Positions 1 to 7,176 of a stretch of 10,756 bases of DNA are shown here, in pieces. Origin of the DNA: Akkermansiaceae bacterium (lineage in GTDB: Bacteria; Verrucomicrobiota; Verrucomicrobiia; Verrucomicrobiales; Akkermansiaceae); contig JALZWJ010000332.1 of the NCBI GenBank assembly GCA_023300065.1, positions 1 to 10,756 of the forward strand, written 5' to 3'. Made by a program: the position numbers and the translations under genes. The stretch's first letter is position 1, and each line of letters begins with the position of its first letter. The notes under the pieces were generated by a model, which had not been told where the DNA came from, made no database searches, and saw only the letters and a program-made list of their open reading frames with translations.

Positions 1-98
1 TTTGACGTTTGTTTCTCGCTGAATTCGACTTTGAGGGACGAGTTCTGTTTTTGTTGCGTGCTTCTGTGGAGGCCATGATCGTATTTTGTTCCTAGCTA

Positions 99-107
99 TA
101 AGGAGGT
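99..107 (+). other. Orphan perfect Shine-Dalgarno-like sequence
   Basis: TAAGGAGGT is fully complementary to the usual 3' end of bacterial 16S rRNA. No ATG follows at working distance. The only start-like codon is TTG at 121, which would give a three-codon frame (TTG ATT GGC TAG). It stands out because most real genes in this window have no clear Shine-Dalgarno sequence. It may be chance or a relic of a lost gene. Confidence 0.3.
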
Positions 108-140
108 GGGAAATTTCTCTTTGATTGGCTAGAGCAATCT

Positions 141-158
141 CAAGAACAGGTGTTCATG
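141..158. promoter_or_regulatory. 18-bp dyad, candidate operator
   Basis: The half sites GAACA (144-148) and TGTTC (151-155) are perfect reverse complements around a GG centre. The symmetry continues to CA/TG on the outside with one mismatched pair between. It lies about 145 bases upstream of the PEP-CTERM gene start. A dimeric regulator could bind it. The core GAAC-N4-GTTC resembles the LexA box of Gram-positive bacteria, but the motif I recall for Verrucomicrobia has the arms in the opposite order (TGTTC-N4-GAACA), so LexA is not the favoured reading. Confidence 0.3.
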
Positions 159-301
159 TAGGTTCGATGAGGAAGCGGGTCAACTGGAATTTCAATTACT
201 CATTTTTTCTTCAGTGGCTGTCCCAATACACCTTTCAGCTTCGAATAGTAAGGTAAGCACTTTTCAAGGGTGCGTCATTTTAACCTCAGACCTTATTTTG
301 T

Positions 302-1015
302 ATGAAAAAATTGATTTTTAGTAGCGCCGTAGTTTTGACGATGATCAGTACAAGCCACCTGGCCCATTCCGCGGTCCTTTCAATTTCTGATAATCTCATC
401 GTCACAGCTGATGGCACGGTCGGTTCGGCCGCTAACAGCGGTCTTCCTACCAATGGCGTGGCGTTTGACTATGCGGTTCGAGAGCGTCAAAATTCTAATC
501 AGACCGATCGCCGCGTTGTTTCTTTTCTGGGAGTCGATACGAGTAACTTGACCGTGGCCGAGGTGAATACTCCGGGGTTTCAAGCCACATTCACTGTCAA
601 TCACGTGGGGCAGCTAAATAGTGTCAATACGGGGCTAGATTTATCGCTAGGGCGGAACGTTTCTGGTGATTGGGATTCGATTTCTGATAGCGGTGATCCT
701 GATCCGCAGTTTGCGTGGGCTGCTGCTTCTGCAGATCAGTCCGTGATCCTTGCTGATATACATACTGTTGCCGATTCTCAGGCTCTCTCGCTTGATGTCA
801 CCTCGATTGTGCAGGGATGGGTCAATGGCACTTTTGCCAATCAAGGACTTATTTTATTAGGCACTCCAGCCGCTTCTAACGCTGGAAATAATAATCTTAG
901 CCAAGCTTCTTATCTCGCCGGAGCCGCGATTAACACCGCCATCGTCCCTGAGCCATCTGCGCTCATTCTCACGGGGTTCGGGTTGCTGGGTTTTCTAGCC
1001 GTCCGTCGGCGTTAG
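302..1015 (+). CDS. PEP-CTERM sorting domain protein with DNRLRE-like module
   Basis: This is an exported surface or matrix protein of 237 residues. A Sec signal peptide (Lys2-Lys3, hydrophobic 4-15, likely cleavage after AHS near residue 23) leads to a beta-rich domain of about residues 27-205. That domain holds RERQN (60-64), DRRVVSF (69-75) and an LDVTSIVQGWVNGT segment (164-177), which also occur in the next two proteins and match the general pattern of DNRLRE/CBM96-like modules. The C-terminus (215-237) is a classic PEP-CTERM signal: VPEP, a hydrophobic helix, then RRR. In known systems this signal is cleaved by an exosortase, and the protein goes to the envelope or extracellular matrix. 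No exosortase is visible here. The start is the only Met before the signal peptide and has no clear ribosome-binding site. It probably leads an operon with the two genes downstream. Carbohydrate binding is inferred from the module. Confidence 0.88.
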   Translation: MKKLIFSSAVVLTMISTSHLAHSAVLSISDNLIVTADGTVGSAANSGLPTNGVAFDYAVRERQNSNQTDRRVVSFLGVDTSNLTVAEVNTPGFQATFTVNHVGQLNSVNTGLDLSLGRNVSGDWDSISDSGDPDPQFAWAAASADQSVILADIHTVADSQALSLDVTSIVQGWVNGTFANQGLILLGTPAASNAGNNNLSQASYLAGAAINTAIVPEPSALILTGFGLLGFLAVRRR

Positions 1016-1046
1016 TGGAGAAATCATAAAGCCGCTTAATCTCCAC
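1015..1046 (+). promoter_or_regulatory. Inverted repeat just before the TSP3-protein start
   Basis: GTGGAGA (1015-1021) and TCTCCAC (1040-1046) can form a 7-bp stem with an 18-base loop. The 5' arm begins on the last base of the upstream stop codon and the 3' arm ends 5 bases before the next ATG. There is no T-run, so it is not a standard intrinsic terminator. It could modulate translation of the second gene or protect an mRNA end. No function is shown. Confidence 0.35.
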
Positions 1047-1051
1047 TTTCC

Positions 1052-3280
1052 ATGAATTTATTAAAAATCCCCCTCCTCTGTGTGCTGGGTTCTTTTGGGA
1101 TCGCCTCATTTTCAGTAAGTCTCCTCGGTCAAACTCTAACAATTCTGAGCCCTTCTGATACTGCGGTCACTGATAATCTTAATCCCGCGAATGCTGATGG
1201 CACTTCGGCCCTTGCGGGTGTCAATGCTGTTGTTACTGGCGATCTTGTCATTCGGGAACGTAGAAATCCGGATCAGAGTGATCGCCGGATCAGCTCTTTT
1301 ATTCAATTTGACCTGACAGAACCCGAGGCTGTAACTGCGCTTGCAGTGCCGCTTTTTACAGCGTCTCTGACTCTTGAATATGTCGGGCAGCTGAACACGA
1401 CAAATGCGGCGGGGGCTGCGCTTGGCAGGGTAACGGCGTCCGCCTGGGATAGCGTGACTGCGCTTCCGCTGCATTCTTATGGTCTAGATGCTGCTAATGA
1501 TATTACGTCTGCCGCAGATGTCATTCATTTCATTACGAACGTAGCAAACGAGGCTGCAACGGGGCAGACCTTAACGATTGATGTCACCAATATTGTGAGA
1601 GACTGGTTGGTCGGTGTTGAGCCGAATTACGGGTTCGTGCTTTTTTTTAATCAATTAGAGTCACAAGGAGCGGGTTTTGATAATCCCCAACTAGTCATCA
1701 CGATTCCAACTGATCGTGATAATGATGCGATTCCGGACGATTATGAAGTCGCGAATGGTTTGGACCCCAACGTGGATGATGCGGGCATCGATAACGATGC
1801 CGATGGCGGCCCAGACGGCTTGACTAATTTAGAGGAGTTTCGTGCCGGAACGGACCCGCAGGATAGCGATTCGGATGGCGATCAACTTCTGGATGGTGAG
1901 GAAGTCAACGGGACCCTCAATCCTTTTCAGGGGGATCAAGCCGGAGATGCGGCGACGGGAGCGCCTGGACTCACGACAAATCCCTTGATCGCGGATTCTG
2001 ACTCAGGTGGACTGAGTGATTTTGAGGAACTCGATGACGCTAATGGCTCGATGAGTAATCCTTTGACGAACGATACCGATGGAGACCAGTTACTAGATGC
2101 TTACGAGGTTGCCAACGGGCTGGACCCCGCAGATGCAACTGGAGATAACGGAGCGTTGGGCGATCCGGATAGTGATGGCCTGAGTAACTTGGAGGAGCAG
2201 GGACAGGGCACCAAGCCGGGGCTCGCGGACTCTGATGGAGACAGCTTGAACGATGATGTGGAGGTGGCCGGTCCTACCGATCCATCGAACCCTGATACGG
2301 ATGGAGATGGCATCGCTGATGATGTCGAAACTGCAGAAGCGAGCACCACGGATCCAATCATTCCTGATATGGATTTCGATGGTTTTTTAGACGGGGTAGA
2401 ATTGGCCGCTGGCTCAAACCCGAATGACTTTTCTTCCACCCCTGCGGTTGCGACCATTTCTTGGGCTGTTTCAGAACTGACCGGTGAAACCAATCTTATC
2501 ACCAGTGGGGCGCTACTTTTTGCGGAGAACTTTGGCGGACCAGCAGCAGTAGTGAATGGCATCCTTTTCGAAAATGCGGCGGATGTTGCGGGGACGAATG
2601 CGACCCGTAATACGATTACCTTGATTACGGGTGGAACGATGGATCAACCCACCTTCTACGATGATGAAGACCCACCACTTAGCGCTCTTTTGGAGAGCAG
2701 TTGGACCGTTGGGACTGACCCCAAGGTGGCGATCTTGGGCCTCACTCCGGGCCAATCCTACGTGATTCAGATTGGCCGTGCAGATGACCGTGATATCGGG
2801 ACGGTTGAGGGGCGATTTTATACGATCGACAGAGTAGGAGGCGAGGTCGGGGGGGATCCCGTGGGCGTCACAAACACGATCTTTGGCGGATCTGAAAATC
2901 CAGCGATTCTCTTTACCGGATCGTTCACGGCAAGCTCCACGGTGCAGAGCTTTGAGGTGAATCAATTCAATACGGGTGAAGATTCATTAGGAGGGGGAGC
3001 CACTGTTTTGAACTTCATGCAGGTTCGTGAAGCGGGAACGCGTGTTCTTCAAATCACGGAGGTTTCACGAAATCGAACTGACAATACGGTGTCTCTGACT
3101 TGGGACTCCACGGAGTCAGACATCTTTAGCGTATTTTACTCACTGGATATGATCAATTGGGAAGGAGGCCTAGAAAGCGGGATTCTTGGAGATGCGGGAA
3201 CCAGCACAAGCCGCACGTATGACCTGACTAACTTCGGGTTAGAGAATGAGGACAGAGTCTTCTTTCGTATTGAATATTAA
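1052..3280 (+). CDS. Large secreted TSP3-repeat protein with DNRLRE-like module
   Basis: This is a predicted exported adhesion or polysaccharide-binding protein of 742 residues. A signal peptide covers about residues 1-27. A DNRLRE/CBM96-like module follows (about 30-217), with IRERRN (67-72), DRRISSF (77-83) and a DVTNIVRDW segment (177-185). Residues 221-461 are about nine Asp-rich TSP3-type repeats (DxDxDG followed by LxxxxE), expected to bind calcium and form a rigid stalk. Residues 466-662 form a domain I cannot name, starting ISWAVSELTG. Residues 665-742 are a small beta-rich C-terminal domain ending FFRIEY, shared with the downstream sulfatase (FFRLEV). There is no PEP-CTERM tail, unlike its upstream neighbour. 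The ATG has no clear Shine-Dalgarno sequence and lies 36 bases after the previous gene. No catalytic motif is visible, so an enzymatic role is not claimed. A T8 run (1641-1648) and a G7 run (2849-2855) lie inside the gene. Confidence 0.85.
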   Translation: MNLLKIPLLCVLGSFGIASFSVSLLGQTLTILSPSDTAVTDNLNPANADGTSALAGVNAVVTGDLVIRERRNPDQSDRRISSFIQFDLTEPEAVTALAVPLFTASLTLEYVGQLNTTNAAGAALGRVTASAWDSVTALPLHSYGLDAANDITSAADVIHFITNVANEAATGQTLTIDVTNIVRDWLVGVEPNYGFVLFFNQLESQGAGFDNPQLVITIPTDRDNDAIPDDYEVANGLDPNVDDAGIDNDADGGPDGLTNLEEFRAGTDPQDSDSDGDQLLDGEEVNGTLNPFQGDQAGDAATGAPGLTTNPLIADSDSGGLSDFEELDDANGSMSNPLTNDTDGDQLLDAYEVANGLDPADATGDNGALGDPDSDGLSNLEEQGQGTKPGLADSDGDSLNDDVEVAGPTDPSNPDTDGDGIADDVETAEASTTDPIIPDMDFDGFLDGVELAAGSNPNDFSSTPAVATISWAVSELTGETNLITSGALLFAENFGGPAAVVNGILFENAADVAGTNATRNTITLITGGTMDQPTFYDDEDPPLSALLESSWTVGTDPKVAILGLTPGQSYVIQIGRADDRDIGTVEGRFYTIDRVGGEVGGDPVGVTNTIFGGSENPAILFTGSFTASSTVQSFEVNQFNTGEDSLGGGATVLNFMQVREAGTRVLQITEVSRNRTDNTVSLTWDSTESDIFSVFYSLDMINWEGGLESGILGDAGTSTSRTYDLTNFGLENEDRVFFRIEY
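1712..2434 (+). repeat. TSP3 repeat tract in the 742-residue protein
   Basis: This part of the gene encodes residues 221-461, about nine degenerate calcium-binding units such as DSDSDGDQLLDGEEVNG, NDTDGDQLLDAYEVANG and PDTDGDGIADDVE. The units vary in length (about 20-25 residues) and are not near-identical in DNA, so this is a protein-level repeat and not a DNA satellite. Confidence 0.85.
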
Positions 3281-3318
3281 CCTGCCGAACTTTCACTTCT
3301 TTTGCTTCGTTTCAAAAA

Positions 3319-6300
3319 ATGCACTTTTCCCCTAAATCACCTCGTTTCCCAATCACTCTGGTGACGTCCTTGTCTCTGCTCGGGGCGTCTCTTTTAGTAA
3401 CCTCTGCCGCATTCATCAATCCGGCGAGCGAAGTCATCATTAACGCCACTTTCAATAATACCGTAGATGGCTTGCGTGAGGATTTTAATCTCATTTCAAA
3501 TTCTATCGGAAACCCTTCTTGGAATAACGCCACAGGGCAAGCTGCGATGTCTATTGACGAGGCCTCTAATGGAGCGGTCGGCTGTGTTAGTGGGAGTTCT
3601 TTTAATGGCGCGCTCTTTTCAACCATCACGGCGTCCATCACTATCACGAGCATCACTGATCCCGATGGGCAGCCCACGAACAACGGCCACTGGGCTGGAC
3701 TGACTGGAAATAATACGGAGATTTGGAACAACTCTGAACTCGCCGGAGGGGCTGATGGCTGGGCTTTGGGGATTCGTTTTATCGGAGGCGCGGTCAATTT
3801 TGTGTACGACAATGCAGCTGGAAATGAGGTCATTATAGCCTCTCTTGGAACTTACACTCTGAGCAGCCTACAAGACGGCTACACCGTCGATTACCGTTTT
3901 AATAGGGACGGCTGGCAGGTCTGCCTGACTGGTCTCACGGGTTCTGTGGATGCGGATGGAGTTTGGCCTGCGGGTTTCGATTACTCGACTCTGACAAATG
4001 ATGATTCCCTGTTTGCCTCCATGGTGTATCAGCAGGTGAATGAGGCCGATAGCGTCATTGAGGTCGCTTCCATTTTTGTGAACGGTGACTCTGCGACCAC
4101 GGCTAGTAATCTGAACCCAAGCACGGTCTTCACGACCGATGCCCAAAGCGCAGCAGTCACCGGCGCGACCTCTGTGAATAGTGGTGACTCGACGAGCGCC
4201 TCGTCCATCTACATCCGTGAAAGACGAAACTCGACTGAACTCGACCGTCGAGTCAGCTCCTTTTTGAATTTCGATGTCAGTTCGTTGACGGCGACAGAAG
4301 TCAGCACTCCCGGATTTTCGGTTTTTTTCACGGCGGACTACAATTTTCAACTGAACGATCTGAACAGCACCGCCGCCGTTGTGGGGCGCGTGACCAATGG
4401 AGCGTGGAATGCCACCACCATTTTTCCTCTCCACACTTGGGGGATCGATGACGCGGCAGACCGCTCAGCTCTGATCGTGGACATTTCAGCTCTCAGCCCT
4501 CCTTCATCAGTCTCGTCAGATGTCACCGACATTGTAGCGGGGTGGGTGAATGGGACGTTCGATAACTACGGGCTCGCGGTATTTCTCGGTAACCTTGAAT
4601 CGAATGCCGCGGGCTTTCTGAATCCCCGACTCGTGATTACAAGCGTCCTTGATTCCGATAACGATGGGCTATCTGACAATTATGAGTTGGCAAATGGTCT
4701 CGATCCAAATGTCGATGATGCAGACCTCGATAATGATTCGTCTGGAGGTGCTGATGGCCTGACTCATTTGCAAGAATTCATCGCGGGGACTGATCCGCAG
4801 GACAGCGATAGTGATGATGATGGTCTTCTCGATGGCCAAGAGGTCAATGGCACGCTCAACCCTTGGGTCGCGGGCGTGCAGTCCGGTGCTCCGGGGGACC
4901 CCACCGATCCACTCGAAGCGGATTCCGATGGTGATGGGAGTGATGATCATTCAGAAATTCTCGCGGGAACGGATCCTAATGCACGGCCGCCCGACACCGG
5001 CCCCCTCATCGCTTTCATCGATAGCGATGGGGACAGCTACCGCGATGAGGCAGAAGTTGCCTTTGGTTCTCTCCCGAATGATGCGGCCGATATCCCCGAC
5101 CATCGACCGCCCGCGGCGAGGCCAAACGTGGTCATCATTTATGCCGATGATCTGGGATTTGGTGACATCTCCGCTTATGGGGAGTTATTTGGCACCACCA
5201 GCTCTGCGCCCACGCCAAATATTGACGAACTCGCTGCGCAAGGGGTGATGTTTACTCAGGGCCACTCCGCAAATGGAGTGTGCACTCCCAGCCGCTACTC
5301 ACTGCTCACCGGTAAATACAATTTTAGAGAGTTTGATAATATCACGAATAACTATGGCGGCACGATTGGCGGCGATGAACTCCCGCGGGTCTCTGATGTC
5401 ACCATCGCGGAGTTCCTCAAAACCCAGCAATACGACACCGCTGCAATCGGGAAGTGGCACCTAGGCGGCGCTTTCTATCGAAGAGATGGAACGCGCATCT
5501 CCGATAACCCGGAGGATGGAGCAGAGGTCGATTGGGCGCGGCCCGTTGAACTGCATGCCACCGATCACGGATTTGACCAATATCGCGGCAATGCCGTGGC
5601 GATCAACTTCGCGCCCTACGTCTACATGATCGATGACCGCATGCAATTTTGGGACACCTCGCTCAATGGCGGGGCAGGGGGGTATCGGGATGCTCTCAAT
5701 ACCGACCCGTTCCGCTGGTTCACCACGGCTGAGCTTAACTCGACGGTGGTGGGGGCAAAGGGCTCACGCGCTGGTCTCGGCGATCCTTCCTACGAGCAGG
5801 TCGATCTTGGCCCACAGCTGGTGAACGATGCTGAAGCCTACTTCGCAGACCGCGCCACGAGCGGAGATGCCGATCCTTTCTTTGTTTACCTGCCCCTGCA
5901 TTCACCACACCGGCCTTGGGCACTGACCCCACCTTTTATCGGTGAGGATACGAACCGAGGCTTTATTTTTGCGGATTGGATGCGCGAGGTCGATGACCGC
6001 GTGGGCCGCATTCTTGCAGCCATCGATAATAACGGCTTCGGTGCTAATACCATGGTCGTCTTCACCTCAGATAATGGACCTGAGAGTGACATGCTGCGTG
6101 AGAGCATCCTCTTCGGGAGTGACGCCAATGGACCCTTGCGAGGCCATAAACGAGAGACCTATGACGGCGGCACCCGCGTCCCCTTCATGGTCCGCTGGCC
6201 CGGCCAAGCAGCGGCTGGCCTGAAAGTCACTGACCCCATCTGGCAGGGCGATATCTTCGCCTCCATCGCCGCCTATCTCGGCGTGGATCTCCCCGATTCC

Positions 6301-7098
6301 ACCGCACCCGATGGTGAGAGTTTCCTGAATCTCATCCGTGGCCAAGCAAAGCCCTCGGTCCAGCGTGAAGCGATCGTGCTCAGCGGGCAACGAGGCGACT
6401 TAGCTCTTAAAACCCCCGACGGATGGAAGTTCATCGATTCCACCGGAGGAAGTTCGGATAGATCTTGGAAGACTGATAATATCGAGTTCTTCGGCGCTGC
6501 CGGAATCGATCAAGGCAGCCCAAAACAACTCTTCGAGCAGAATATTGACCTCGGAGAAAATACCAATCTCATCGAGAACCTGACCGATGATACCGCGATC
6601 CGGAGCGAGCTGACCGCACTCACGGGCCGTGACCTCCTGGGTCTTCTCGACAATCTCCGCACCACTGAATCGACGAGCCTTTTCCCACGGGTTCCAGATA
6701 ACGATGGCGATACCCTGCCGAATGCTTACGAGCTCGCCAATGGTCTTGACCCCGATTGGCCGCTGGATGCCAGGGGCGATCTAGATGGTGACGGAGCCAG
6801 TAATCTGGATGAGTTCATCTCTGGTACCGATCCAACCGACCGTAATGATGTATTGCGCATCAGTAGCTTTAGCCGGCAAAGTGGTTCTGTGGTTGTCAGC
6901 TGGCCCAGCATTAGCGGGCGCACTTACCAGGTCACATGGTCCACTGATCTCATCAACTGGTCTGTCGTCGGGAGCATCTCCGGCACCGGGACAGAGGTGG
7001 ACTTGGTTGTCGATCTTGGGCCGATCGACCGCGTGGATGGAGTCGAGGGGAACTTAGACCGCCTATTTTTTAGATTGGAAGTCGCTGCTCCCGAGTAG
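3319..7098 (+). CDS. Multidomain secreted sulfatase with DNRLRE-like module and TSP3 repeats
   Basis: This is a predicted extracellular type I (formylglycine-dependent) sulfatase of 1259 residues, far longer than the roughly 450-600 usual for the family. In order: signal peptide (about 1-31); a beta-rich domain possibly of the concanavalin/LamG type (about 36-258); a DNRLRE-like module (about 265-440, with IRERRN and DRRVSSF); TSP3 repeats (445-593); the sulfatase domain (about 601-1110); a second TSP3 piece (1127-1175); and a C-terminal beta-rich domain (1178-1259). The catalytic set looks complete: metal ligands Asp610-Asp611 and Asp918-Asn919, the formylglycine signature CTPSR (655-659) with Cys655 as the modified residue, GKWH (Lys712, His714), HSPH (861-864) and Lys944. 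It needs a formylglycine-generating enzyme encoded elsewhere. The likely substrate is a sulfated polysaccharide; which one cannot be told. It is 38 bases after the TSP3 protein, probably in the same operon, and its ATG has only a pyrimidine-rich leader upstream. Confidence 0.92.
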   Translation: MHFSPKSPRFPITLVTSLSLLGASLLVTSAAFINPASEVIINATFNNTVDGLREDFNLISNSIGNPSWNNATGQAAMSIDEASNGAVGCVSGSSFNGALFSTITASITITSITDPDGQPTNNGHWAGLTGNNTEIWNNSELAGGADGWALGIRFIGGAVNFVYDNAAGNEVIIASLGTYTLSSLQDGYTVDYRFNRDGWQVCLTGLTGSVDADGVWPAGFDYSTLTNDDSLFASMVYQQVNEADSVIEVASIFVNGDSATTASNLNPSTVFTTDAQSAAVTGATSVNSGDSTSASSIYIRERRNSTELDRRVSSFLNFDVSSLTATEVSTPGFSVFFTADYNFQLNDLNSTAAVVGRVTNGAWNATTIFPLHTWGIDDAADRSALIVDISALSPPSSVSSDVTDIVAGWVNGTFDNYGLAVFLGNLESNAAGFLNPRLVITSVLDSDNDGLSDNYELANGLDPNVDDADLDNDSSGGADGLTHLQEFIAGTDPQDSDSDDDGLLDGQEVNGTLNPWVAGVQSGAPGDPTDPLEADSDGDGSDDHSEILAGTDPNARPPDTGPLIAFIDSDGDSYRDEAEVAFGSLPNDAADIPDHRPPAARPNVVIIYADDLGFGDISAYGELFGTTSSAPTPNIDELAAQGVMFTQGHSANGVCTPSRYSLLTGKYNFREFDNITNNYGGTIGGDELPRVSDVTIAEFLKTQQYDTAAIGKWHLGGAFYRRDGTRISDNPEDGAEVDWARPVELHATDHGFDQYRGNAVAINFAPYVYMIDDRMQFWDTSLNGGAGGYRDALNTDPFRWFTTAELNSTVVGAKGSRAGLGDPSYEQVDLGPQLVNDAEAYFADRATSGDADPFFVYLPLHSPHRPWALTPPFIGEDTNRGFIFADWMREVDDRVGRILAAIDNNGFGANTMVVFTSDNGPESDMLRESILFGSDANGPLRGHKRETYDGGTRVPFMVRWPGQAAAGLKVTDPIWQGDIFASIAAYLGVDLPDSTAPDGESFLNLIRGQAKPSVQREAIVLSGQRGDLALKTPDGWKFIDSTGGSSDRSWKTDNIEFFGAAGIDQGSPKQLFEQNIDLGENTNLIENLTDDTAIRSELTALTGRDLLGLLDNLRTTESTSLFPRVPDNDGDTLPNAYELANGLDPDWPLDARGDLDGDGASNLDEFISGTDPTDRNDVLRISSFSRQSGSVVVSWPSISGRTYQVTWSTDLINWSVVGSISGTGTEVDLVVDLGPIDRVDGVEGNLDRLFFRLEVAAPE
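4651..5097 (+). repeat. First TSP3 repeat tract in the sulfatase
   Basis: It encodes residues 445-593, including DSDNDGLSDNYELANG and DSDSDDDGLLDGQEVNG. Residues 461-515 match residues 237-291 of the preceding protein at 44 of 55 positions (hand count, no gaps), pointing to duplication of a shared segment. A second short tract (residues 1127-1175) follows the sulfatase domain. Confidence 0.85.
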
Positions 7099-7176
7099 CG
7101 GTCTACCCAGTCTCAGAGATTAGAAACATTTCCTTCACACGCGATTCCATTTCGCTAAAGTTGACGCTCTTTCCCG

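Larger units (their letters stand above)
1..301. other. Upstream non-coding region before the PEP-CTERM gene
   Basis: No recognisable gene lies in this stretch. The + strand frame from base 1 closes at the TGA at 76-78 and reads as a Cys- and Leu-rich peptide unlike the neighbouring proteins. On the minus strand an ATG at 76-74 opens a frame that stays open to base 1 and encodes a very basic peptide (MASTEARNKNRTRPSKSNSA and onward), so a divergent gene could begin here. The stretch also holds an orphan Shine-Dalgarno sequence (99-107) and an 18-bp dyad (141-158). I could not find a convincing -35/-10 pair with proper spacing, although the operon promoter is expected here. Confidence 0.5.

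Noticed and set aside
1712..2434. Repetitive Asp-codon DNA as a CRISPR array or satellite
   Set aside because: The repeats are degenerate in DNA, vary in length and encode regular TSP3 calcium-binding units in frame.
2101..2562. Open frame of 153 codons on the minus strand
   Set aside because: It is the antisense shadow of the Asp-rich TSP3 tract; its Ser/Pro-rich composition follows from reverse-reading GAT/GGC-rich codons.
3868..4434. Open frame of 188 codons on the minus strand
   Set aside because: It is antisense to the shared module of the sulfatase protein and has no family signature. The + strand protein is clearly homologous to its neighbours.
7161..7166. TTGACG as the -35 box of a sigma-gene promoter
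   Set aside because: It is only 10 bases before the start codon; a matching -10 would fall inside the coding sequence and no TATAAT-like box is seen there.
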